Of a stretch of 64,000 bases of DNA, positions 13,501-27,000 are shown one piece after another (position 1 is the stretch's first letter; each line of letters starts with the position of its first letter). The notes beneath the pieces are model-generated. The model worked only from the letters and a program-made list of their open reading frames with translations, did not search any database and was not told the DNA's origin. The position numbers and the translations under genes were made by a program. Location of the stretch: positions 6,462,001 to 6,526,000 of the forward strand of contig NC_091013.1 in NCBI RefSeq assembly GCF_041296385.1. Reading direction: 5' to 3'. This stretch comes from Aphelocoma coerulescens. Its lineage: Eukaryota > Chordata > Aves > Passeriformes > Corvidae.

Positions 13501-16500
13501 TCAGTTCCCCACACAGCTGCAGGCTCAGCTGCGCCAGCACAAAGCAACCCACAAACACAGGGGTGCCACTCAGGGCACACCCAGGGAACAAAAGGTTTGG
13601 GAACCTCCAAAACAATCCAACAGCTGGGGAATAGCTGCCTTATCAAAAAAGAAAGGAGGAAGAATCAGATTAGAGTTAAGAAAATGGTACTGAGGAAATG
13701 AAATAGTTTTCACTAGGAGGAGTCAACGTTCCCATTTTGGGAAATCCTGAAGGCAAATTCTGACCAGTCACAATCAAGACAATGAAAGCTGAGCACAGAA
13801 CCCACCCTGAACATACATGCTAAGCTGAAACCAATCCATCTGCAATCTTGGTGGTAAGTGTCTGAATATAAGTCAGTGCCTCACTGGATTCAAAATCTGT
13901 AAAAAGGCTGATCCCTTGCATAGGACTTTCTCCTAACAGCAGAAGTGTGCTGACAACACAACTCCATTCCATGGCTGCAGAGAAGACCCTTTAGCTATCA
14001 ATAGCAAATCAAACTTACTGCATTTTGGGAAAACTGCAACCTGCAGAGCAGCTTCAGATCTTTGAAAGGCTAGCAGTAGCACTGATACTCCCGTCTAAGC
14101 TCAAGTATAATACTGAGAAGAAAGAACCTCATCCAGCAATTTCTGAACTAACAACTTTTCTTGGACATAAGTACTTCTTTTTAAGGAAGAAAAATAAAAG
14201 CATATTGATTTTGAAATTCTCTGGCTACAAGTGACAGAAAACATAATGCACTTCAAACGAAATTACAAAATTTAACAGGTTTCATTAAAAAAACCCAAAG
14301 TTAAATAGACATCAGCTTACTGCACATTCAAAGGTAGCCTGTCCCTCACTGATACCCTGTGAGTATATGCAGCAAGGGCAGGATTAGCACCAATAATGTG
14401 AGTTTCAATGATGCAACCCATCATGACTTTTTCTCAAGGTTCCTCTTATGGTGTATGCATCCTAATTCTCACAAAGAAATGACCTACAGTCATTTTTATT
14501 GTGTTCAGAAGAAGGTATTAGCTACATAAAAATAATAACGCACAACAAATGCACCCAGGTGCATGATCCTTCACTGCCAATGTGTCTGTGAAAAAATGAG
14601 ATAGATCTAAAGAGAAGAAACTACCAACATGAAACCCAGATCTCTATCATACCAGCATTGCTTCATCTTGACCACTGATCCCAGTTCTGCAGTCAGCTCA
14701 CAATTCATTCTGCTCTGCACAAACTTCATTGCAAGCATTTTTAAATAAAGGAATTACCATTTCTGCCATTATAGAAGACACTTCATATATGCATTATATA
14801 CAAAGGTGTACATATTTATTGAAAATATTTAATTAAGTAACAGGCTTTCAAGGAAAAAAATCATGGAGCATCATACATGCTGCTATCTTGTGATATTTTA
14901 TTAATTATACCCAGTTCATTAACCACACTGACTTCTCCATAACTTTGTCCATGACTAACTTCAGACTACACAGACCTATGGTTCTGAAGATCGTGCTCCT
15001 TCAGCATTTTATACTTCTGGAACTTCAGGACTTAAAAACTGGGTAAAATATACATTAATGACATCAAGACATCCTGAACTCTCTTTACTTTTCTGTTCTA
15101 AATCATGTAAAATGTAACTGTAATGGAATTAGAATGTATGATAATTAAAGTAACAAAATTTGTATCACATAATGAAATTTATTTTTACTTTATAATGGAG
15201 CACAAGCATTCTACTTCTTTCAAATAACATCAGTAAATTAGTTATAGAACACCTATGACTTTCTGCATTGAGGATAATAGCTTTACAGTCTTTGGTACTA
15301 GAGCTCAAAAACGGTAGCTTTTGTCCCTCAGTTAATAAAAAAACCCCTTTAACCTCCCTTTTTACATCAACTAAAATTCCTCCAGTATTTTTAACTACTA
15401 CTATACTTTGAAAATACAGATACATCTTTTGTTTTTAATACTCCATAACTAACGAAGCTTTTTGTCTTCTTGAGGCTTCTTGTATGACTGAGATGTGACA
15501 TTAAATACCATTTGAGAAAGCATTAAGTACTTTAATTCAGATTTTTAATGGCTAAATGTTTCTTCTCACATTGTTGTGCTAATGGTCTTTTACAGTTTTG
15601 GAGAACTGATATTTTCAACCATCATTTGGATTTTTTATGCTTGTTTTTAAAACCATACATACAATACCAAGCAGATGCCCCATCAGTAAACCCTGCCTCT
15701 GATCCACAGCAACACCTGGTCCTGTCACTCTTAACTGTTACCAACTCAAAAGAGGAGTTAATACAGTTCAGTCCATAATCCTGGGCTGGTTTTGCTAAGT
15801 AAAATGTATCTAGAAGGTCATACTGCACACACATCACTCATACCTAGTTTTATTAGGTGTATCAGAAACAGTGGTTTAAGTTTTTCTGCAGAGCAGGTGG
15901 CAGAATTCTCTTAAAATAAAAACATAGGATCAGACTATTTTTCACTAAATTTTAGAGGCAGCATACTGCCGTGTTCCCTGCAGCTTTTCCCATGTCTCTG
16001 GATTTGGAAACACCAGTGGTTATATCAAACTAATTGGATGGGATGAGGTACAAGACAGATGCCTCCATCACCCAAACCCTTCTGAATTTAGAGACTGAAT
16101 TCAGATACCTGCAAACTCCTCCTAAGCAGTATCAAATCTACATGTTTCTCTCTTTAGAAATGAAGGTCCCAGGAACCCAAACTCACACTGTTTAATGCCA
16201 GACACAGAACCAGTGGACCCACAGACAAACTGCTATGAAACAGCCCACAGCCAGCCTGAGTCACCAAGCAGTGCTTCTGGAACTACTCTCAGTGATAACA
16301 CATCACCCTGTTTTTGCATCCCAAGGAAATTGTAATCCAGTACCTTTGTGTGTTTGGAAAAAGGCGTGGGGTGGGAGTACACATTTTGAGGGTGGGAGTG
16401 TTGTTTATTTCTCTACACAAACAGAACTGCATTCATGTTAAAACTAAAAAGCAACAACAATGAAAGAAGACATCCCATGGGGAAAAAAGTAAATATTCTG

Positions 16501-16837
16501 ACCTGTTCTATCTACCCAGCTCTCACCCACATCCCATGATCAGTGAAAGGCAGGCAGCCATCGGACACTGGGCCTGCCAGCCAACTTCATATTCACACCA
16601 GAACCAGAAGTATTTTGGTTTGGTTTTTCATTAAAAAAAAAAAAAAAGAACGAGAAGTAAGAATACAGTTGTTTTTGTAAAGACAATTCCACTCTCAATT
16701 CTTTTATGGGCTCTGAAAGGCAGTACAAACCAAGCAAACAGTGACTTAGCCCAATGTTTTTCATTCTGTTTTGTCACCTACACCAAAGAACAATCCCCCA
16801 AAGACATTTATCAAATAAAAGAAATAAGAATTTTTAC
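4529..16837 (-). other. KDM6A: KDM6A intron 3 (12.3 kb)
   Basis: This AT-rich intron has a 3' splice site with a good pyrimidine tract at the exon 4 side and a GTAAAA donor at the exon 3 side. The only mobile element I can recognise is the CR1 copy at 10490-11413, whose high GC content stands out from its surroundings. The rest shows scattered A-rich simple sequence, for example 8325-8385 (AAC-type repeats). No RNA gene or further exon was recognised. Confidence 0.85.
10490..11413 (+). mobile_element. CR1 LINE copy, 5'-truncated, internally deleted, with 3' end
   Basis: The stretch follows the 3' half of the CR1 consensus in order. It runs from the reverse-transcriptase segment that reads GLFPRAQSG in place of the expected V-P-Q-G-S-type motif, through a FNIFINDL-like stretch, to the C-terminal segments (CQVLHLGHNN, then GPHFETWGQF, then the region around GAPHDKQDIEMLEHVQRW). 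It continues into the 3' UTR and the short ATTCTGT-type terminal repeat (TGATTCTACAATTCTGT). After about 10635 the sequence jumps to the segment for the CQVLHLG motif, so the part encoding the catalytic aspartates is missing. The frame is shifted several times. It lies antisense to KDM6A in intron 3. This is a dead fossil copy. Confidence 0.93.
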
Positions 16838-16946
16838 CTTTTGGATAATCTTCCAATAAGAGGTTGAAGTGACCTAACTGACAAAAGAAATCAGACTCGA
16901 CCTTTCCTTCAGCTTTCAAAATTAGCGATTCATAGCAGCGAACAGC
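16838..16946 (-). CDS. KDM6A: KDM6A coding exon 3 (residues 75-110, start of TPR 1)
   Basis: This 109-nt exon encodes [20 protein letters not shown], then [16 protein letters not shown] and the first base of Ala111. As far as I recall it is identical to the mammalian protein. It forms the first helix pair of the TPR array, the part of UTX that mediates protein contacts in the COMPASS-like complex. The acceptor has a good pyrimidine tract ending TTTTTCCCAG, and the donor is AAG|GTAAAA. Thirty-six codons plus one base agree with exon 2 ending in phase 0 and exon 4 supplying two bases. The exon is isolated between a 33.7-kb and a 12.3-kb intron. Confidence 0.98.
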
Positions 16947-18009
16947 CTGGGAAAAAGAAATAAAGGTTTTCAAAATTCTGTATTTTATTAAAGCAAATAA
17001 CACATTTTCTGGGAAATAATGAAGTATCATTAGTTTGCAAGACAAGAGGTCTACAAACACTCTCTATAACAAAGTCAGCATCACTTTTCAAAAGAAAAGA
17101 AATGTAATATTTAAGACCGAACAGATTTGGAAGCTCACTGATTCTAATGCAAATTGACAACAACTGAACAATAGAAATTTCCTCTGGTTCATCTGTGGAC
17201 ATTCGATTTCCCCAACACAAAACAAACCTCTAACTTACATGACAATTTTTAATTTAAAAATCAATGAAATATAAAAGGATTGATTTTATTCTTTCCAATC
17301 GGCAAGAAAGAAACCTCTCTGATTTTATTCTCATTGTGTTTTTTCCCCTAAAGAATTCATTTTTCATTTAACAGTTATTGCACTCATATTTGCTAAACCA
17401 AAGAACACCACCTCAACATGCTACCTTATGCAATTTATGTATCTTCATATGTGTTTCCCAACATCTGATTCCTTTCACATCTCTGTCATGTTGTAAAATA
17501 ATTTACTACCTTCTACTGCAGACTAAGAAAAGCCGAAGTCAGAAATGTAAATGCAATCAGAAATTAATTTTAGTTTGAGAGAGGTTGCCCCAGAAGTTTT
17601 TAAGTGACACACACCTAAAATGAATGAAAACAAAGAAAGTTCTGTGCTCTGAACACAAATCTTTAACGAACTGAACTGACACCTTCTATTCACCGTAATT
17701 GCCATGATCTTTAACATATTACATCCTTAACTCATGATCCTATTTACCTCCTGACCCTGTTTACACTTTGGGAATGAGTGAGTAAATAAATAAAATCACT
17801 TCCCAACTTTCTGGACATATTAGCCATTGAACTGAAGCAGTTTAACAAACTTAAATGGGAGGAAAGGTCCTCTGCATCAGCATGATTCTCAAAAGCCAAA
17901 CAGAGTTCCAACAAATTCTAATTCCAGCTGGTCCATGATTTGCACCATTTTATGGTCTATGTTTCAAATCTGGTTGCAATTAGGAACTCCTTGGTTTTAT
18001 TACATGACA

Positions 18010-18061
18010 GTAATCAAAGACCATGGGTCCCTTCCAACTCAGCATATTCTGTGATTCCGTG
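18010..18061 (+). mobile_element. CR1 3'-terminal fragment
   Basis: About 50 bp carry the typical end of CR1 copies: a GGTCCCTTCCAACTC block followed by ATTCTGTGATTCCGT. Nothing upstream is recognisable as CR1. It is an old, heavily 5'-truncated insertion, antisense to KDM6A. Confidence 0.7.
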
Positions 18062-21000
18062 AAACGAGGAGCTTTCTTAGGAGATTCTATAAAAACTAAA
18101 TATAATAATAATAATGTAAAACTTTAGAAATTCAAAAGAGGGGGGGAAATCAAGCTGAATATTAAATCAGTAGCCTTGCCCATATTTATAACTTACTTTG
18201 GGTACACTTTTATTAATCATTGAAATGAGAGATGCTAAAAATAAAATGAGGAAATGATAGGAAATAGTTGAAACACATCTGTGGAGAACCCAATTACTGA
18301 TCTAATCTGTTCTGAGTGGGTCTCAGTTTGTATCCCAAGACTGAGGTGCATCACATACTCTCACCTACAGCCAAACTCAGAAAAGCCTTATTTTATGGCT
18401 GTTTTCTGAGGCAAAGTTCCGACTACTAAAAACAAAGCTATGCTGCTACAGAACTGTGGGTGTACATGTGGTATTAAAATGATTTAATAAAACATAAAAA
18501 TATGTTTACATAAATCTAAAGTACATATTTCAAACTGTAGCTGTTTGACTGTGTTCTGAAGATACCAAATTTAGATGTGTATTTGCCTCTACCTCAAAGA
18601 TCTGCTGCAGAACTTTTCCTTCATGCTGCAAGCTTTGCCCTAGCAAACTGCACTGAAAGGACTGTAATTCTGTTCACCATGGATCAAAGCTACTACTCCT
18701 TTAATTTTATTCCCATCACTAGGAACACCTCTTGCAGTCAGTCAACTCTCCATCTAAAGAATATTATCCCTAAAATCAGAAGCAAAGCACACAAGTCTAA
18801 AGTAAATTCCTCAGGATCACTACTTGTGTTATGTACTGACTCGTAACATCAGGCTCCCCAGCTGAACCCATCTGCAAATATCTTAGTGCAGAATCTTGGT
18901 TTTGGCACCAGGCTTCTTCTCTCCACTTTTTGGTCTCATCTCTTGATTTGTAAAAATCTTAACAAAATTCTTAATGCTATATCATAAATATCTTAACATT
19001 ATATCCAAAATATCCTAACACTACTGTCACGGGTTGATTTGCAGATAGGTTTCCCTTTTTCTGATGATTTGCAATACCTGCTGCAGCTGCTGAAGAAAAC
19101 AGTCATATTTGGATATTTTCTTGAATTGGGATTCTGTCTTCTGCAATTCAGAGCATACAGAAACTGACACCACAACAGGTAGCTTACAATAAATACTGGA
19201 GAGGAAGCTAGGGTAGTTTATTTCCTGAATGAGGCTACATTAGTCTGTTAGGTGTTTAAAGAGAACTTGACTTTATGAACAAATGGAACAGGATTTTTCT
19301 ATACAGATGTTCAAGGAAATTGTAAATCACACGCACTTTAACATTTAAGAGTTTGGAGACCCACAACATTCCCCCAGCTCCTTTTTAAGTAAATGCTCAT
19401 TAAATGACATATCACACATATCTGAAGCACTGTCTGCAGCAGAGATGTAAAAACCTGTGCCCAAGCCTTTCACACAGCTCAGACCAATTTGACAAGGCGG
19501 ATTTCCCCTTTATGTTAGAACACAAACTGAAGATACTGCTAAGCCATCTCACCAATGCCAGCACAAGGCAAGGCCTAAGACACCAGAACTTCCCTTTTCA
19601 GCCACAGTTAACTGGAAGTTATCTGTTCCTGTAAGAGCAACTCAATTACACCATTAAAGCAAACCCCCTCCGCTGACCTCTAACTAGTTTGCAACATAAT
19701 CAGCAACACACTCATATTTATGCAAACTTAACTTGGAAAGGCTGCCTCAAACAAATTTTTTAAATTCTTCCAGCACATTCTAACAAAATGAAACAGAAAC
19801 TAAAAGCAAGCATTACTTCCTCAGCAGGAACATCAAGTCAGTCCCTGAGTCTCTGAAGGAAGAGCAGGTTGGTCACTGTGTGGCTCTTGCTCTTCCCAGT
19901 AGCCAGGGCAGATTTACCAGGCAGAGACCTAACTCTGGTTTTGGTCAAAAAACTTTCTCCCCCATCAGACCCATCCACAAAGACCTTTAGAAAGTAACAA
20001 GTATTTTTCTGCACAGCTAAGAATTTGTCTCTGTCGAATGAATGGATATAAAAGGGAGGTCAAAATTGCACGTATCTGTAGATGTTTTCTTTGAAGGAAC
20101 AATCAGAAGATCTCATTTTAGTGGATCTTTAACTGCAAAGGCCACCTATGGCACCACTTGTACAACTCATTTAAATTATCCTCAGACACTAAGAATTCTA
20201 AGGATGTTAAAAACCCCTGAGTTTTTTAAGCATTGTTATTTCTCCACACTGTATGGATCTCTAGCTGCTTTCAGTGGAGTTGGCCTTGAGAATTGCCAGT
20301 ACTGACAAATAAACAAAAAAGAGAAAGACCCTGAAATGAAAAGGAAGATTGCTACACAACACTGTACACTTCCTTCCCTTTGTTCAAGGCTGCAAGAAGA
20401 TAAAAGGGAAACCTGAAGAATTTAGGAACTTGGCAAAATAATCACCCGCAGCTGCTTTGCAGTGAGGCAACCAGAGCAGAAGCAGGAAACCAATACAGGA
20501 ATGGCTGCAGGAAAAGAAACTGGCTTATATGACACTAAAAAAGTACTACTGTTCATGTTCTTTGCCATCTTCAACTGAAGTAATAAACAACTGTCATACA
20601 AATTCCCTCTTATTACATCATAGTTCATGACTGGGAGCATCCTGATTGCACAGATTCAGCTACAAATTCTTAGGACACCTTTAAATACAGTATAGTGAAG
20701 AAAAAGGCTTAGTGTATTTCCCAACTCAGAAAAAGCTGGCAAAATCTGTTCACAAAAGGAAGAAATAATTCTAGAATCACCTTTAAAATGTCCTACCAGA
20801 CCCCTGTGTGTTCCCTACTTATCATTCCAATGGATAAGGAAGTAGATTATTTTTTCCCTCTGTTTTAAGACCATTCCTTCCCCACACTCACAAAAAAACC
20901 AAACCAACAAACCCAAACAAAACAAAACTAACCCCATAAAGTAAATGACAGTTTTGGCTATTATTAACATGATGTCATTTCCTGAAGGAAAGACCTTAGT

Positions 21001-24000
21001 CAAGAATATACCATAACAAAATAAATAAATAAATACACCCAACCCAAACCGATCTAACTGATAAATCTAACAGATAAAACCAGAATTCTAAATATTGTAT
21101 ACAGGGGTCACTGAAACATTACAGCTTTGCTTTATAAACAAGAAGGACAGTGTTATTTCTACTTAAATTATTATGAAGAAAAAAACTTTACCATTATCAC
21201 TGGTTGCAACTGTTTGCATTTTACAGCACAAATTCAAACTACTGTTAAACAACTGTACTAAAAAGAAGGGGAAAAAAAAAATCAATACAGCTTGTTCAAA
21301 TTGTTTTTGAGGAAGATAATGTGATGTTATCCTTTCTGAATCATGACAGGCATAACTGACCAAGATGAAACTAAGCAGGTCTAAATGGCAAAACGTGATA
21401 AAATATTAACTATTAATTCTTTAATATATTAATGATAGTAAAATGGAGGAGTACACTGAGTCAGCAAATTTTTACTTAAAAACATAGAAAAAAAAAAACC
21501 CAGGCAACTACAGGGAACCAAAACGCAGCAATCTGAATTGTTAACATGGCAACAACCAGGCAGTAACATACAGTGAGAGAAATTATTTTAATTTTACTGG
21601 ATAATAAATAAACTGCTCAAGAAAAACACAGGATTTGAATGCAGACAATACAGTGTAAAATCACAAACTCAAAGCTTCAAAAAGTTCCCAGAACCTTCAA
21701 TTTCACAACAGAAAACACTATTGTATATGTAGATTAGCTGGGGGAGGGTGACAAAACTGAACAGTTGCTGCTTCTTTTTCGTGTCTCCAGTGACCCGACT
21801 GGATGAGCTTAGCGAGCAGGTAATGAGAGCAGAGATTCCAGGTGAAAAGCAGAGAGAGACATCAGCAGACTCTCGACAAATAAAATACACACTAAACTAA
21901 TGGTTAGAAACAGCATGTTAATTAGCTCATATTTTATCCATCTGGAAAATAAAGTAACTACGTGCACAGGGCTGGTCACTGAGGCAGGAACCACACATCT
22001 ACCACTGGCCAGCCTGAGGGGCACCTACAGACCAGAAAGGCACAAGTGTGTGTGCATGCTGGGCTCCTTCTCCCTCCATCAGTACCACTGAGGATGCTCT
22101 GAAAGGCTTCTTTTCCCATCCCTTCCTCCGTGCCCCAATTCACCAAAACGCACAGGTGATTTGCTAACAGTGACGACAGCTACCGCCCAGAGAACCTCCT
22201 GGAGAAGTTCCAGCTCCTGCTCTGCAGATATGGGAGCGTGAACAGGGCTCCCTTCAGCTAAAGCAAAGGGAAAAATCAGACAAGCCTGAATTCTTCGGAA
22301 GTTAAAATTATTTTTTCCCCCATCAGTGACTGCCTGGATACACATCACCTTCTGAGCTGTAGACGATTTACAAGAACATCTCATTTACTTCTGCAGAGAA
22401 AAGCATATCATTCTTATTTGACTGAAGATAACCTAGATTAATGCAGCAGATCCTCCACTGAAGGCTCTCATATTATGTATTGGCACAATATCCTTAACTT
22501 CCTTTACTTTCTTATTCAATAGCAATTCCCACTACAGCTTTCAAAGCTTCTTTATATGCTCTGTCTCTGCAACGCTCATATTCCATTATAAAATTTCTCT
22601 CTCAATTTAGCACGTTTACTCTTCTTGTATTTCATGTATGGACTATACCATCCAGAAGCCTCAGTAAGAGTACTAAAAGTACAGCATGCTGGACACAAAT
22701 ATGCTCACACCCCAAAACATTTGGGCCTCAAGAAGGAAAAACATGAGCTGGCCTCTTCTGTAGCTTTGTTCTTGCAAAATTTCTATGGCATATTGGGATG
22801 TTGTGAATTTATTCTAGTCTGTTAGTAATACTCAGGATCAAAGTCCTTCTCATTTCAGGGACAACTAGTATAGAACAACAGAAACGGATGCTCCTCAAAC
22901 ATTTCTCAAGTAACGTGTAACCGATTTTGGCTCATTTATGTTCTCATGACTAATGCTTCATGAAACCGGACACAAGAATAAATAGTGCAGGCAATAAAGA
23001 AAAGCAGCTGCACACACGAGCTACACGCACAGCCTGATGGTCACAACTGAGATGAATTTTCTTTAAAAGCCACTACTGTAGTCTAGGACTTTTGTGCTCC
23101 CAGATTATACTGAAGAGGTAACAAATTTTGTTTTCAGATTATGCCTATGGTAGATGAAGAGATGACACAATAGGCAGCAGAAGTGAGGTCAAGATTCCTA
23201 AGCTTACAAGTGAAAATTAACATGAACTCAATTATCAGTGAAAACTGAGGGATATTGCTTCATAAGAAGCACAGAACTGCAAATCAGAATACGAAACAGA
23301 ATACATGCAAATCAATGATTAAATGGAGAAAAGTGACATTTTAGTGGAGAGTAAAAAAACCCAACTTGCCTCCCCTGAATACAGAATACTTACAAGACAT
23401 TCTTGACAAGTGTTTTCTGTCAGACAGATGCAAACTCAATAGTTTACATATTAAAAATAGTTTACATACATAAAATACAGGAAGCTTAGTCCTTTGCAGC
23501 TGACAGTGTCCATAACCAACTGGATTTTATGAAAAATTTGTTGACTTAAGCTTATGTGGTGAATCACTCTGCATTAATTCTGAGTGCACCTGGAGGATGC
23601 AATCCTCTCGTTATTTCTTTTAAATACAGTCAAATAAACTTACAAATATCAACGTCCTTGTACATACACACACTTACATCATTTCTAGAAATTCTAAACT
23701 ATCAGAAAACAGAATCATCTCTCTTCTGCCCCTGAAAATATTTCATAATCAGGTGACTCAGGAGATTATGGCAAATTTTGTATGTTATTTCATCATTCAA
23801 AATCCTTTACAGGTAATCTTTTAAAAATACCCAAACAAACACAAGCAACTTTTTTTTTTCAAAGCAGTGGTAGATTTCTCATTGGAAATTGGAAATTATT
23901 TTTATCTGAGACTACAGGAACATCTTTTTAGTTATTTTTACCACAGTAAGTCTATTTCAAGTAGAATTGCAGCACCTTAATTTAGCAATTGTTCAAGCTC

Positions 24001-27000
24001 ATGAATAGTTCACCACACACCAGAATTTAAGACCACTAAATCTAATTTTATTCTAGCAATTCTCACCTATACCAATGCAGAACATCACAAATGAGGTGTG
24101 GCATGTCATACTTCATATTTCAGAACATTCAGATAGCTAACACTGATAGACAAACTTAGCTTTTTTTTTTTAAACATTAAACCAGTTTTATCTAGGAGTC
24201 TGCTGAGTTTCACACAGATGTTAAGATATGATACAACAAATAAATAGCTGGTTTTGTTTTCTTTGGGTAAATTATTTTGGAAATATATTTAAAATCAACA
24301 CAGAAAAATCCAAACAAACACAGAAACCCACCCACAATTAAAGCCAGAGTCTGCATTAATAGCTGCCTGCTTTACCTAAGGAAAAAAAGATCTGAGTAAC
24401 TTATTTATGCAAATATCTCTGGATGTGGACACCAGTCCTTGGAAATGTAACACTGACTATCAGGCACCAAGCATTAGAATGACAATGAAACAAAGAATAA
24501 AGAAGCTTGAAAAAAAGAGGTATTAAATAGAGAACAATGTACATACATATGCACAAGACAATGTCTACCAAGACTGACAGAACAAATATATACTTGTGAA
24601 AATACCTAGTTTTAGACTAAACAGAATGATTTTTCTGTTTTGTTTGAATACAAGGCAATATAGAAAGGCAACTACTAAAAAATATTTAAAAGCTACCACC
24701 AATTGCTCTGCTAAATCTGCACAGTCTAAACTTCAGTCCCAAAAGGGTTCAAGCACTAGAGGTGGCCTGGTACTCAGAAATAATATTGCTGGTAGCTTAG
24801 TCTGAAAATACAAGGAAAAGATGATTTATTTTAGAAGAATGGAAGTGAAAATGGGTCAGGAGCTATTTCATAAAGAAAGTGTAAGAACTAATGCTAATAG
24901 GGTGGGAAGTGTGGAATTTTCAGCACCACAGGAGATACAGAATTGGTAAAGGCACATTAAGACACAAAGGATAAAAAAAATATCTGAACGGAATGAAGGT
25001 GGTTTTAAATACTGAAATACCACTATTTCAAGGAGTCTCAGAATGCTGGTACTTTTAAAGTTACCACAGCCAGTGTAGCAGAAGGGTCCACCCCAATGAT
25101 TTTCCATCACATCACTGAAATCTCCCATATAGGTACACTCCACATACTGCATTCCTTTTTCCACGGCCATTCATATTTTCTCCTCTGTGGCTGCTTAATT
25201 ATGCTTACACAATTATGCTCACATACAAAAATGAGCAACACTGGAACATAACCAAATGTGCATGAAAACCAGCCCACATAGAAAAATGTTTTGTAGAACT
25301 TTATGCCCAGTAAACACCTTGAGAAGCACCACAATAATTCCCATCAAGAGCTGTAACCCTTCTCTGCTAATGCCAGCAAACAGCCAGGCCTTACCCCTCA
25401 CCTTTTCCCCTCTCATGTGGCAATCTGAATGAAAAGAAATTGCAATGAGGAAATAGGAGGAATACAGTCCTCTGGATACAGTCCACAGCTAATGAGCAGT
25501 ACCACCTCTGAATGGCAGAGCTGGTGAATCTTATTCCAGGAAAGAATAAATGTCTTATTTCTGCTGTGGCAGAAACAGGTGGGGGAGATATACAGATTTC
25601 AGATTTTGCATTTATGCACTAGGAAGTCCAGGTCCAAATTATTTTAGCTACTAGTATGCATTTGCATCATAATGTGCACTAAACACCAAGTAAAAGGACA
25701 ATACACTCAAAACACTGCTTGGGAACTGGCCAGCACAGTCTTCTGATAAGTCACACCTGATAGTGAATTGTCCCATGCAAAACATCCTAAAGACTCCCAG
25801 AGCTGCAAGGTAAACAGCCATGCAGGTTGTCACCACAGACTGTTTTCATTAATATTTCCCTGAAGCTGGATGTAAGATTTCCTTCTTGAATAATGCTTCC
25901 CAAGGCCTATCAAATTTGACATCCAATACACAGATGGACATTAAAAAATACCAAGTGGTAAAACACTTATGTATGAAGCTTAATGGCATTTCTCCATGTA
26001 TCTTGTATGTATTTTCAGGGATACTACTGAATTAGAAACAGAGCCAGCTTCAAAGGATCAAGTTTCTGGTTAAGTACAGCATGTCAGAAACCAGTTCTAT
26101 TATAGGACAGAAACGGAATGCACAAAAAATTCACAAAAACCTCCTGAACATTAAAACCATCTACTGAGAACTTGAATCTAGAAAGATCAGGATCCAAGAC
26201 TTCACTCTTTTTAAAACAAAGATTTAAATTTGAGTTGTCCATACTCATCACAAGTGCCATAGGTATCAGATTCCAGAGTCAACCTCACTTTTAAGCCAGA
26301 AGTCACTGCGATGACTCTGCAGGACAGAGGCACAATGACAGACACTAAGCTTCCACCTACACGGAGAGAACTCTATCCTTTCCCCACCCACAACTACGGT
26401 ATGACCTTGGGTAGAAAAGGGAGGATTTTGTGATTTAAAACTAACAGCTGGATAAAGAAAAATGCAATCCATCAGAGGTGGATACTGACTGAGGTGTTTG
26501 GCCACACTACCATCTGTCTTGGTTGAACACCACAAATATTGACTCAATTATGAGTTCTCAATTCCATCATGATGATAATGTTCCTTCCAAAAGAAGAATC
26601 TGCAAGGAATCTTTTAGACAATGCCCAACTGGAAAAAGTACAATATCCCCTTGTGTTGGGCCTACCTTTCACTCACCACATACCCTGACTACTTAAAGCA
26701 CAGTATTCCAATACTTGTGTAACAGAAGCCACCAAATCAAAACAGTCACACCTAACTCTTTAAAATGTAACTTTAATTATTTAAAAAAAAAAAGGTTCAA
26801 GTTGTACTATATTTCAACTTTTACAGCAAAGGTTAAAAATTATTAAATAAATGAAAATCCAAAACTAGCTTCCTTATCTTCAAAACATTATTAACTATAA
26901 AATTTTATGAGTTTATTAAAAAACTTCCTTGAAAATGAGTCACTACACTTTAGGAAAAGCAATACACATCCCAAACATACTCATTTCTAAAGGTCAACCT